From the NCBI GenBank assembly GCA_920105625.2, contig OV050030.1, positions 138,846,291 through 138,910,290 on the forward strand: DNA of 64,000 bases, given 5' to 3'. Below are positions 44,401-54,800 of this stretch, in pieces. Position 1 is the first letter of the stretch; each line of letters begins with the position of its first letter. A program made the translations under genes and the position numbers. Origin of the DNA: Clusia tigrina. Its lineage: Eukaryota; Arthropoda; Insecta; Diptera; Clusiidae. Under the pieces are notes generated by a model. That model ran no database searches. It was given only the letters and a program-made list of their open reading frames with translations, and was not told where the DNA came from.

Positions 44401-46050
44401 ATGATAATATAAATCGTGAATGATAATACAAAACATGGACGGTAAATTAAAATATGAATGTTAAATCGAATAATAAATGATAATATGAATCATGAATGGT
44501 AAAATGAATCATGAACGTTAAATCAATAGTGAATGAAAAAATGAATCATGAATGATATGAATCATGAATGGTTAAATGAATCGAATGATGAAAACAATCA
44601 TGCATAACATGAGTCATGTAAGTAAAAAGAATCACGAATGATAAAAATGATTCCTGATTGGAAAATTTAATCATGAATGATAGATTGAATCATGAATCTA
44701 AAATGAATCATGAATGGTAAATGAATTGTGAATGATAAAAATTAATCCTGAATGATAAATATTATTCATGAATGATAAAATGAATCATCGATGAAAAAAA
44801 GTATCATGAATAATAATGTGAATCACGAAGTTTAAAATTTAATAATAAATGTTTAAATGAATCGTGGATGATAAAAATGAATCATGAATGGTAAAATGAA
44901 TCGTGAATTAGAATATGAATCATGAATGATAAGAATAATCATGAGAGATAAAAAGAAAATTGAATGATAAAATAAATCATGAATGATTGAATGATGAAAA
45001 TTAATCATTAATGAAAAAATGAATCATTAATGATACAAATGAATCATGCATGGTAAAATGAATCATGAATAATAAAAATTAATCATGAATGATAAAATGG
45101 ATACGTGAATGATAATAAGAAATATGAATGGGAATATGATTCATGAATAATAAAAATTAAGCTCGAATATTAAAATGAATCATGAATGGAAAGCTGCATC
45201 ATGAGTGGTAAAATGAATCGTGGAAGTTAAAAACTAATCATGAACTTTAAATCATTCGTGTATGATAAAATGAATCATGAATGATAATATGAATAATGAA
45301 TGGTAAAATGAATCGAATGGTAAAATCAATCGTGAATGATATGAATCATGATTGGTAAAATAAATCACGAATGATGATAATGAATCCTGAATGAAAAATA
45401 TTTATCATGAATCATAAAAATGGTAAATGGAATCTTGAATGTTAAAACTAATCTTGAATGATAATATTAATCGTGAATGATAATACAAATCATGGACGGT
45501 AAATTAAAATATGAATGTTAAATCGAATCATAAATGATAATATGAATCATGAATGGTAAAATCAATCATGAACGTTAAATCAATCGTGTATGATAAAATG
45601 AATCATGAATGATAATATGAATAATGCATGGTAAAATGAATCGAATGGTAAAATCAATCGTGAATGATATGAATCATGATTGCTAAAATAAATCACGAAT
45701 GATAAAAATGAATCCAGAATGATAAATATTAATCATGAATGATAAAATAAATGGTCAATGGTAAAATGAATCATGAATTATAAAAATGAATCTCGAATGG
45801 TAAAATTAATGAATGATAAAGAGAATCATGACTGATAATATGAATCATGACTGATAATATGAATCATGACTGATAATATGAATCATGAATATTAAAATGA
45901 TTCATGAGTGTTAAATGGAATCATAAATGAGTCATGAAAGCCAAAATGAATCATGATTTTTAAAGATATCGTGAATGATAGGATGAATCATGAATGATAA
46001 AATGAATCATGAATCAAAAAAATTGATCATTAGTGATAAAATGAATCATG
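41470..46050. repeat. Higher-order module 11 (B type, 4,581 bp)
   Basis: Follows module 9 at offset 7,721 (7,720 after a one-base deletion near 43,648, where GTGAATCGGG has become GTGAAGGGG) up to about 44.80 kb. From there it switches to the version seen in module 15, with TGAATGATTGAATGATG near 44.98 kb and GATACAAATG near 45.03 kb. Its length equals that of module 15. A CCGCGG site lies at 42289-42294. Confidence 0.85.
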
Positions 46051-47190
46051 AATGATAAAAATGAATGGTAAAATGAATCATGGATTATAAAAATGAATCA
46101 TGAATGGTAAAGTGAGTCGCGAATGATAATATGAATCATGAATGATAAAAAGAATCATGAAAGAAGAAATGAATAATGAATGATAAAATGAATCATGAAT
46201 GATAAAATTAATAATTAATGATAAAATGAATCCTTAATGATAAACATTAACCTTGAATGATAGAATCAATCATGAATGATAAAAGTGAATCATGAATGGA
46301 AAAATGAATCACGAATGATAATATGAATCGTGAATGATAGTAAGAATCATGAATGATTCATGAATAATAAAAACTAATCAGTAAGGGTAAGATGCAGAAT
46401 GAGTGGCATAATTAATCGTGAATAAGAAAATGAAACATGAATGGTGAAATGAATCATGACTGACAAAATAAAATTGAATCGTGAAACGCAAAATGTATCA
46501 TGAAAGTTAAATCAATCGTAAATGATAAAATGAATCATGAATGATAATATGAATCATGAGTGGTAAAATGAATAGAATGATAAAAACAATCGTGAATGAT
46601 ATGAATCATGAATGATAAAAATGAATCCTGAATGAAAAAATAAATCATGAATGATAGAATGTCATAGTCATAAATGTAAACTGAATCCTGAATGGTAAAT
46701 GAATCGTGAATGATAAAATGAATCCTGAATGATAAATATTAATCAATAATGATAAAATGAATCATGATTGAAGAAAAGCATCATGAATGATAATGTGAAT
46801 CAAAATTGAATAATGAATGTTAAAATGAACCGTGAATGATAAAATTTAATAATGAATGTGAACATGAACCGCGGATGATAAAAATGAATCATGAATGGTA
46901 AAATGAATCATGAACATTAAATCAATAGTGAATGATAAAATGAATCATGCATGATATGAATCATGAATGGTTAAATGAATCGAATGATGAAAACAATCAT
47001 GCATGACATGAGTCATGTATGTAAAAAGAATCACGAATGATAAAAATGATTCCTGATTGGAAAAATTAATCATGAATGATAGATTGAATCATGAATGTAA
47101 AATGAATCATGAATGGTAAATGAATTGTGAATGATAAAAATTAATCCTGAATGACAAATATTGATAATGAATGATAAAATAATTCATCAA

Positions 47191-47219
47191 AGAATTTGAA
47201 TAATAATTTTGAATAATAA
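47191..47219 (-). repeat. Short tandem-repeat tail at the LINE 3' end
   Basis: On the - strand the last ~29 bases contain two copies of a 13-mer, TTATTATTCAAAA and TTATTATTCAAAT, followed by TCT. There is no poly(A) tail. Ending in short tandem repeats is known for CR1-type elements. The + strand form (GAATAATAA) also resembles a common satellite variant, so part of this could be satellite. Confidence 0.5.
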
Positions 47220-47220
47220 A

Positions 47221-47226
47221 TTTATT
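47221..47226 (-). promoter_or_regulatory. Polyadenylation-signal-like AATAAA of the LINE
   Basis: AATAAA on the - strand, about 30 bp before the element's 3' end at 47191, the usual distance for a processing signal. In such AT-rich DNA the hexamer could arise by chance, so only its position supports it. Confidence 0.4.
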
Positions 47227-47607
47227 TACCAATCATACATGTATAAAAGTTAACATATTTTAAAAATACACTTAAAAATAACATACAGATATGATAAGTA
47301 AATACTACATTCTGTTGTTCGATACGAACAAGTGTCGAATGCAGTTTCACTAATATAAATACAAAGTAAATAGAGGTAAGGTGTGGGGTCTTACAAATAT
47401 TTATAATCATTAAACTTAAAATTCGAAGGGTAGAAGGGTTTTACAAATATTTATAAATTAAGAAAATTTGTTGAAAATGATGTGATAATTAAAGGGTGAC
47501 AATGCATATTAATTAATTTAAAAAGAATTATATAAAAATTAAAAATTATAAGGAAACAGTTAGAACGGTATCAATTACATTGAAATCCTTATTGAACAAC
47601 CATGACT

Positions 47608-48636
47608 TCACTTTAGAAAAAACACATTTTTGTTACGCAAACAACGAACACAATATGGTAAACTATTAAAGAGTCTGGGTGCCGTACATGTATAAAAGGA
47701 AAAGTAATGATTCAAGTTGTGGGGCGGAATCTTGGCAAAATTTTGAGTATTTACCCTCAAATTGTGACTAGAATTATTTCTTATTAATAAATAACCGGAT
47801 ATAATAAAGAAAACTTTTAAGACTCTAAAAAAATAAAAATGTTTAATGGGTAAAATGTTTAAGTTTTTGAACAATGGAAAGCTACTTTCAAATCGTGTTT
47901 TGTTACAGATAGTTCGAACTACATGTTTTTGGGCGATAAGCAAAGAATTAATTTTATAAGCATGTGTACTACCCCAACAAACTATCCCATACTGCAGTTT
48001 TGAGTGAAAAATACCATGGTAGATACACAAAAGTAGTTTTGAGGAGCAGTACGGTTTAAGAAGATATACATGTCTAATAGCACCCATGAGGTACCTTTTC
48101 AGGGCGAATGTATGATCCACCCAGTTCATTTTCCAATCAAGAAGTAGCCCGAGATATTTAAATGATTTAACGCAGTCAATAGAAAAACTTTTGCAAGAGC
48201 AATTATTAGAATCGTAAAATGTATTTGAATGACACGAATAATTACATATATCTTTACAAATTAAGTATTTTTTACATCCTGCACTATGAAAGGTAAAATT
48301 GCCTAGACTTAAATCAACACCTCCTACACTGAAGTACATAATTTTGGTTTTATCACTCAAAATTAGTTTGTGTGATGAGAACCAATGCCTTAAAATTTCT
48401 AAATCGTGATTTATATCGCAATGTACCTTTAAAGCAGAATCATTGATAAAAGTTCATGCCATATCGTCCGCAAAAGCTATCGTATTACTCAAAAAATGCT
48501 GATCAAAAATAGAGTTTATGTATATTAGAAAGAGAATAGGCCCCAAAACAGAGCCCTGGGGAACCCCAATATCTATATTAACAAAACTGCTAAACTCGTT
48601 ATCTATTCTCACTCTTTGCTTTCTATTTGATAAAAA
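47608..48636 (-). pseudogene. Reverse transcriptase fragment with an in-frame stop (non-LTR retrotransposon ORF2)
   Basis: In the source element this protein copies element RNA into DNA at a nicked target. One frame runs from the right junction to a TGA at 47608-47610 and is interrupted only by a TGA at 48454-48456, two codons after the catalytic FADD dyad. Reading past that stop, the frame goes on in the expected family order: a stretch with TFINDSAL, then HWFSSHKL, KTKIMYF, a linker with seven Cys (about 48172-48276), KYLGLLLD, HTFALKRYLMGAIRHVYLL, YGIVCWG, AQKHVVRTI, PLF..LNILPI and FNSLP near the end (47656-47670). Upstream of GVPQGS it starts at FLSNRKQRV, a typical pre-motif segment; the few codons before that are satellite. 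The first RT motifs, including the aspartate of motif A, and the endonuclease are missing, so no active product is possible. The rest of the frame is intact, which suggests a fairly young insertion. Confidence 0.88.
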
Positions 48637-51600
48637 AGTATCATGAATGATAATGTGAATCACGATGTTTAAAATTTAATAATAAATGTTTAAATGAATC
48701 GTGGATGATAAAAATTAATCATGAATGGTAAAATCAATCGTGAATTAGAATATGAATCAAGAATGATAAGAAGAATCATGAGAGATAAAAAGAAAATTGA
48801 ATGATAAAATAAATCATGAATGATTGAATGATGAAAATTAATCATTAATGAAAAAATGAATCATTAATGATACAAATGAATCATGCATGGTAAAATGAAT
48901 CATGAATAATAAAAATTAATCATGAATGGCAAGATGAATCATGAAAGATAGAATGAATCATGAATGATAAAATTAATAATGAATGTTAAAATGTATCATG
49001 GTTGATAAAACTGAATAATGAAAGATAAAATGAATCATGAATGATAAAATGAATCATGAATGATAAAATGAATCATTACTGATAGCAACTTACCATAAAT
49101 GATAGACTCAATCATGAATGATAAAATAAATCTTGAATGGTAAAATGATTGATGAATGATAAAAATGAACAATGAATGATAAACGGAATCATGAATGATC
49201 AAAATTAATCGTAAATGATAAAAATGAATCATGAATAATAAAAATTAATCATGAATTATAAGAGTGCATCGTGAATGATAATATGAATCGTGAATGACAA
49301 TAAGAATCATGAATGGTAATATGATTCCTGAATAATAAAAATTAATCATGAATGGAAGCGCATGAGAGGCAAATTGAAACGTGAATGGTAAAATGAATCA
49401 TGAATGATAGAATAAATCATTAATTTATAAAATGAATTATGAATGGTAAAATGAATCATGGTTGATTAACCTGAATAATGAAAGATAAATGAGTCAAGAA
49501 TGATAAAATCAGTCATGAATGATAAAATGAATCAATAATGATAACAATTAACCATAAATGATAGACTCAATCATGAATGATAAAATAAATCTTGAATGGT
49601 AAAATGATTAATGAATGAAAAAAATAACAATGAATGATAAACGGAATCATGAATGATGAAATTTATCATAAATGATAAAAATGAATCATGAATGATAAAA
49701 ATTAATCATGAATGATAAAATGGAATCGTGAATGATAAGAAATATGAATGGGAATATGATTCATGAATAATAAAAATTAAGCTCGAATATTAAAATGAAT
49801 CATGAATGGAATGCTGCATCATGAGTGGTAAAATGAATCGTGAAAGTTAAAATGAATCATGAACTTTAAATCAATCGTGAATGATAAAATGAATCATGAA
49901 TGATAATATGAATAATGAATGGTAAAGTGAATCGAATGGTAAAATCAATCGTGAATGATATGAATCATGATTGGTAAAATAAATCACGAATGATAAAAAT
50001 GAATCCTGAATGAAAAATATTAATCATGAATCATAAAAATGAATCATGAATGTGAAATTGAATCATGAATGTGAAATTGAATCATGAATGGTAAATGGAA
50101 TCTTGAATGTTAAAACTAATCGTGAATGATAATATAAATCGTGAATGATAATACAAATCATGGACGGTAAATAAAAATATGAATGTTAAATCGAATCATA
50201 AATGATAATATGAATCATGAATGGTAAAATCAATCATGAACGTTAAATCAGTCGTGTATGATAAAATGAGTCATGAATGATAATATGAATAATGAATGGT
50301 AAAATGAATCGAATGGTAAAATGAATCGTGAATGATATGAATCATGATTGGTAAAATAAATCACGAATGATAAAAATGAATCCTGTATGATAAATATTAA
50401 TCATGAATGATAAAATGAATGGTCAATGGTAAAATGAATCATGAATGATAAAAATGAATCTCGAATGGTAAAATTAATGAACGATAAAACTAATCATGAA
50501 TGATAAAAAGAATAATGATTGATAATATGAATCATGACTGATAATATGAATCATGACTTATAATATGAATTATGAACATTAAAATGATTCATGAATGTTA
50601 AATGGAATCATATATGAATCATGAATGCCAAACTGAATCATGATTTTTAAAGCTATTGTGAATGATAGGATGAATCATGAATGATAAAAAGAATCATGAA
50701 AGAAGAAATGAATAATGAATGATAAAATGAATCCTTAATGATAAAAATTAACCTTGAATGATAGAATCAATCATGAATGATAAAAGTGAATCATGAATGG
50801 AAAAATGAATCACGAATGATAATATGAATCGTGAATGATAATAAGAATCATGAATAATAAAAACTAATCAGAAGGGTAAGATGTAGAATGAGTGGCATAA
50901 TTAATCGTGAATAAGAAAATGAAACATGAATGGTGAAATGAATCATGACTGACAAAATAAAAGTGAATCGTGAAAGGCAAAATGTATCATGAAAGTTAAA
51001 TCAATCGTAAATGATAGAATGAATCACGAATGATAATATGAATCATGAGTGGTAAAATGAATAGAATGATAAAAAGAATCGTGAATGATATGAATCATGA
51101 ATGATAAAAATCCTGAAGGAAAAAATAAATCATGAATGATAGAATGAGTCATAAATGTAAACTGAATCCGGAATGGTAAATTAATCGTGAATGATAAAAT
51201 GAATCCTGAATGATAATTATTAATCAAGAATGATAAAATGAATCATGATTGAAAAAAAGCATCATGAATGATAATGTAAATCACGAAGTTAAAAATTGAA
51301 TAATGAATGTTAAAATGAACCGTGGATGATAAAATTTAATAATGAATCTGAAAATGAACCGCGGATGATAAAAATGAAACATGAATGGTAAAATGAATCA
51401 TGAACGTTAAATTAATAGTGAATGATAAAATGAATCATGAATGATATGAATCATGAATGGTTAAATGAATCGAATGATGAAAACAATCATGCATAACATG
51501 AGTCATGTATGTAAAAAGAATCACGAATGATAAAAATGACTCCTGATTGGAAAAATTAATCATGAATGATAGATTGAATCATGAATGTAAAATGAATCAT

Positions 51601-51639
51601 GAATGGTAAATGAATTGTGAATGATAAAAATTAATCCTG

Positions 51640-51659
51640 AAAAAAAAGAAAAAAAAAAT
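51640..51659. repeat. A-rich patch replacing part of a monomer
   Basis: Eighteen bases of A with one G, followed by TA, sit where other modules have CCTGAATGATAAATATTAATC (for example near 9.73 kb). About eight bases of monomer are replaced by about eighteen. This is the longest A-rich run I noticed in the window. Polymerase slippage, a captured fragment or a sequencing error are all possible. Confidence 0.7.
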
Positions 51660-51865
51660 ATTAATCATGAATGATAAAATAATTCATCAATGAAAAAAAG
51701 TATCATGAATGATAATGTGAATCACGAAGTTTAAAATTTAATAATAAATGTTAAAATGAATCGTGGATGATAAAAACGAATCATGAATGGTAAAATGAAT
51801 CGTGAATGATAATTGCAATCATGACTCATAAAAAGACTCATAAATGATAAAATGAATGATAAAAT

Positions 51866-54800
51866 GAATCATGAACATTAAATCGATCGTGAATGATAAA
51901 ATGAATCATCAATGAAAAAAAGTATCATAAATGATAATGTGAATCACGAAGCTTAAAATTTAATAATAAATGTTTAAATGAATCGTGGATGATAAAAATG
52001 TATCATGAATGGTAAAATCAATCGTGAATTAGAATATGAATCATGAATGATAAGAAGAATCATGAGAGATAAAATGAATAATGAATGATAAAATAAATCA
52101 TGAATGATAAAATTAATCATTAATGAAAAAATGAATCATTAATGATAAAAATGAATCATGCATGGTAAAATGAATCATGAATAATAAAAATTAATCAGGA
52201 ATGGTAAGATGAATCATGAAAGATAGAATGAATCATGAATGATAAAATTAATAATGAATGTTAAAATGAATCATGGTTGATAAAAATGAATAATGAAAGA
52301 TAAAATGAATCATGAATGATAAAATGAATCATTAATGATAACAACTAACCATAAATGATAGACTCAATCATGAATGATAAAATAAATCTTGAATGGTAAA
52401 ATGATTGATGAATGATAAAAATGAACAATGAATGATAAACGGAATCATGAATGATGAAAATTAATCGAAAATGATAAAATGAATCATGAATGATAAAAAT
52501 TAATAATGAATGATAAAAATTACTCATGAATGATAAAAGTGAATCGGGAATGAAAATGTGAAGCGTGAATGATAATAAGAATCATGAATAGTAATATGAT
52601 TCCTGAATAATAAAAATTAATCATGAATGGAAGAGCATGGCAGAATGAAACTTAAATGGTAAAATGAATCATGAATGATAGAATAAATCATTAATTTATA
52701 AAATGAATCATGAATGGTAAAATGAAACATGGTTGATTAAACTGAATAATGAAAGATAAAATGTGTCATGAATGATAAAATGAATCATGAATTATAAAAT
52801 GAATCATTAATGATAACAACTAACCATAAATGATAGACTCCATCATGAATGATAAAATAAATCTTGAATGGTAAAATGATTGATGAATGATAAAAATGAA
52901 CAATGAATGATCAACGGAATCATGAATAATCAAAATTAATCGTAAATGATAAAAATGAATCATGAATGATAAAAATGAATAATGAATGATAAAAATTACT
53001 CATGAATGATAAAAGTGAATCGGGAATGATAATGTAAATTTTGAATGATAATAAGAATCATGAATAGTAATATGATTCCTGAATAATAAAAATTAATCAT
53101 GAATGGAAGAGCATGGCATAATGAAACGTGAATGGTAAAATGAATCATGAATGATAGAATAAATCATTAATTTATAAAATGAATCATGAATGGTAAAATT
53201 AATCATTAATGGTAACAATTAACCATAACTGATACTCACGCATGAATGATAAAATAAATCTTGAATGGTAAAATGATTAATGAATGAAAAAATTATCAAT
53301 GAATGATAAACGGAATCATGAATGATGAAAATTAACCATAAATGATAAAAATGAATCATGAATGATAAAAATTAATCATGAATGATAAAATGGAATCGTG
53401 AATGATAGTAAGAAATATGAATGGTAATATGATTCATGAATATTAAAAATTTAGCACGAATATTAAAATGAATCATGAATGGAAAGATGCATAATGAGTG
53501 GTGAAATGAATCGTGAAAGTTAAAATGAATCATGAACTTTAAATCAATCGTGTATGATAAAATGAATCATATAAATAATGAATGGTAAAATGAATCGAAT
53601 GGTAAAATCAATCGTGAATGATATGAATCATGATTGGTAAAATAAAACACGAATGATAAAAATGAATCCTGAATGAAAAAATATTAATCATGAATCATAA
53701 AAGTGAATCATGAATGTGAAAATGAATCATGATTGGTAAATGGAATCTTGAATGTTAAAACTAATCTTGAATGATAATATAAATAGTGAATGATAATACA
53801 AAACATGGACGGTAAATTAAAATATGAATGTTAAATCGAATAATAAATGATAATATGAATCATGAATGGTAAAATAAATCATGAACGTTAAATCAATAGT
53901 GAATGAAAAAATGAATCATGAATGATATGAATCATGAATGGTTAAATGAATCGAATGATGAAAACAATCATGCATAACATGAGTCATGTAAGTAAAAAGA
54001 ATCACGAATGATAAAAATGATTCCTGATTGGAAAATTTAATCATGAATGATAGATTGAATCATGAATCTAAAATGAATCATGAATGTTAAATGAATTGTG
54101 AATGATAAAAATTAATCCTGAATGATAAATATTATTCATGAATGATAAAATGAATCATCGATGAATAAAAGTATCATGAATGATAATGTGAATCACGAAG
54201 TTTAAAATTTAATAATAAATGTTTAAATGAATCGTGGATGATAAAAATGAATCATGAATGGTAAAATGAATCGTGAATTAGAATATGAATCTTGAATGAT
54301 AAGAATAATCATGAGAGATAAAATGAATAATGAATGATAAAATAAATCATGAATGATAAAATTAATCATTAATGAAAAAATGAATCATGCATGGTAAAAT
54401 GAATCATGAATAATAAAAATTAATCTTGAATGATAAAATGGATACGTGAATGATAATAAGAAATATGAATGGGAATATGATTCATGAATAATAAAAATTA
54501 AGCTCGAATATTAAAATGAATCATGAATGGAAAGCTGCATCATGAGTGGTAAAATGAATCGTGGAAGTTAAAAACTAATCATGAACTTTAAATCATTCGT
54601 GTATGATAAAATGAATCATGAATGATAATATGAATAATGAATGGTAAAATGAATCGAATGGTAAAATCAATCGTGAATGATATGAATCATGATTGGTAAA
54701 ATAAATCACGAATGATGAAAATGAATCCTGAATGAAAAATATTTATCATGAATCATAAAAATGTTAAATGAAATCTTGAATGTTAAAACTAATCTTGAAT

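Larger units (their letters stand above)
29060..44800. repeat. 7.72-kb A+B super-repeat in tandem
   Basis: Sequence from about 29.06 to 37.08 kb recurs at 36.78-44.80 kb with an offset of 7,721 bp (7,720 after a one-base deletion near 43,648). Each period holds the end of a B module, a whole A module and most of the next B module. I found only a handful of single-base differences: near 31,709, 43,600, 43,648 and 44,811. The overlap of about 300 bp at the join fits exchange between homologous B-module ends. Confidence 0.85.
38283..46891. repeat. Segment repeated at 55,373-64,000 (offset ~17.1 kb)
   Basis: Modules 10, 11 and the start of 12 recur in the same order as modules 14, 15 and 16, with offsets of 17,090 bp that become 17,109 bp after the extra 19-bp unit near 58.51 kb. 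The match is still continuing at the window end. The repeat period includes the LINE-bearing module 12 and the recombinant module 13. Confidence 0.82.
1..47190. repeat. Left part of 19-bp AT-rich satellite array
   Basis: Continuous head-to-tail array of diverged copies of a 19-bp monomer, GAATCATGAATGATAAAAT, all in the same orientation. Common variants change CATG to CGTG or CCTG, GATAAAAT to GGTAAAAT or GATAATAT, or gain or lose one or two A residues, so local spacing is about 17-20 bp. Every long stretch is explained by these variants. I see no unique sequence, gene, RNA gene or other transposon inside it. The array is already running at base 1. It stops at the LINE junction in the middle of a module, so the LINE interrupts the array and does not bound it. 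Satellite identity is certain; the family name and chromosomal location (centromeric, heterochromatic or other) cannot be read from the sequence. Confidence 0.97.
47191..47607 (-). other. 3' untranslated region of the LINE
   Basis: About 417 bp between the RT stop and the satellite junction. It is AT-rich but not satellite-like in most of its length. It holds a 16-bp direct repeat, TTACAAATATTTATAA, at 47391-47406 and 47441-47456, exactly 50 bp apart. TACATGTATAAAAG occurs at 47236-47249 and again inside the coding end at 47685-47698. A 62-codon reading frame at 47222-47410 has no recognisable motif and I do not treat it as a gene. Confidence 0.75.
47191..48631 (-). mobile_element. 5'-truncated non-LTR (LINE) retrotransposon, CR1/Jockey-like
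   Basis: About 1.44 kb with base composition and codon structure unlike the satellite, read on the - strand. In order it holds the last part of a reverse-transcriptase domain (GVPQGSVLGP at 48538-48567, FADD at 48463-48474), the following thumb/C-terminal region (KYLGLLLD at 48136-48159, YGIVCWG at 47971-47991, ILPI at 47845-47856), a stop, and about 0.4 kb of 3' UTR. The endonuclease, any ORF1 and the first half of the RT are absent, as expected of incomplete target-primed reverse transcription. The left edge follows AATTCATCAA in the satellite; the right edge falls in a run of six A (48632-48637). Empty sites in other A modules read AATTCATCAATG then A7, so at most about three target bases are lost and no clear target-site duplication is visible. 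LINE identity is firm; the clade is inferred from motif style. Confidence 0.9.
46051..50669. repeat. Higher-order module 12 (A type, interrupted by the LINE)
   Basis: An A module, with one GGTTAAATGAATCG block near 46.97 kb and the doubled GAATCATGAATGTGAAATT near 50.05 kb. It is about 3.18 kb long once the 1.44-kb LINE is subtracted. Its first 850 bp share private variants with module 16, such as GTGAAACGCAAAATG near 46.49 kb and TGTCATAGTCATAAATG near 46.66 kb. Just right of the LINE, about 48.79-48.89 kb resembles B-module sequence at 44.95-45.04 kb more than the matching part of other A modules. A CCGCGG site lies at 46869-46874. Confidence 0.8.

Noticed and set aside
1..47190. CRISPR array
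   Set aside because: Repeats of about 19 bp are contiguous and diverged, with no unique spacers of constant length, and no cas genes are present.
47222..47410. 62-codon - strand ORF in the LINE 3' region as a gene
   Set aside because: No recognisable motif, lies in the 3' UTR after the RT stop, and such a length is expected by chance in AT-rich DNA.
48358..48360. Separate second gene starting at 48,360
   Set aside because: The codon is TTG (Leu) inside a continuous frame with the upstream RT motifs. It is the same pseudogene after the TGA at 48454-48456.
47191..48631. Endogenous retrovirus or LTR element
   Set aside because: No long terminal repeats, no integrase or protease. The RT motifs (GVPQGSVLGP and FADD with KYLG and YGIVCWG) are of the non-LTR type.
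48632..48663. Start of the RT ORF at 48,663 as a true start codon
   Set aside because: The first nine or so codons are satellite sequence and the first codon is GTG. The element is 5'-truncated, so the frame is open only by chance across the junction.
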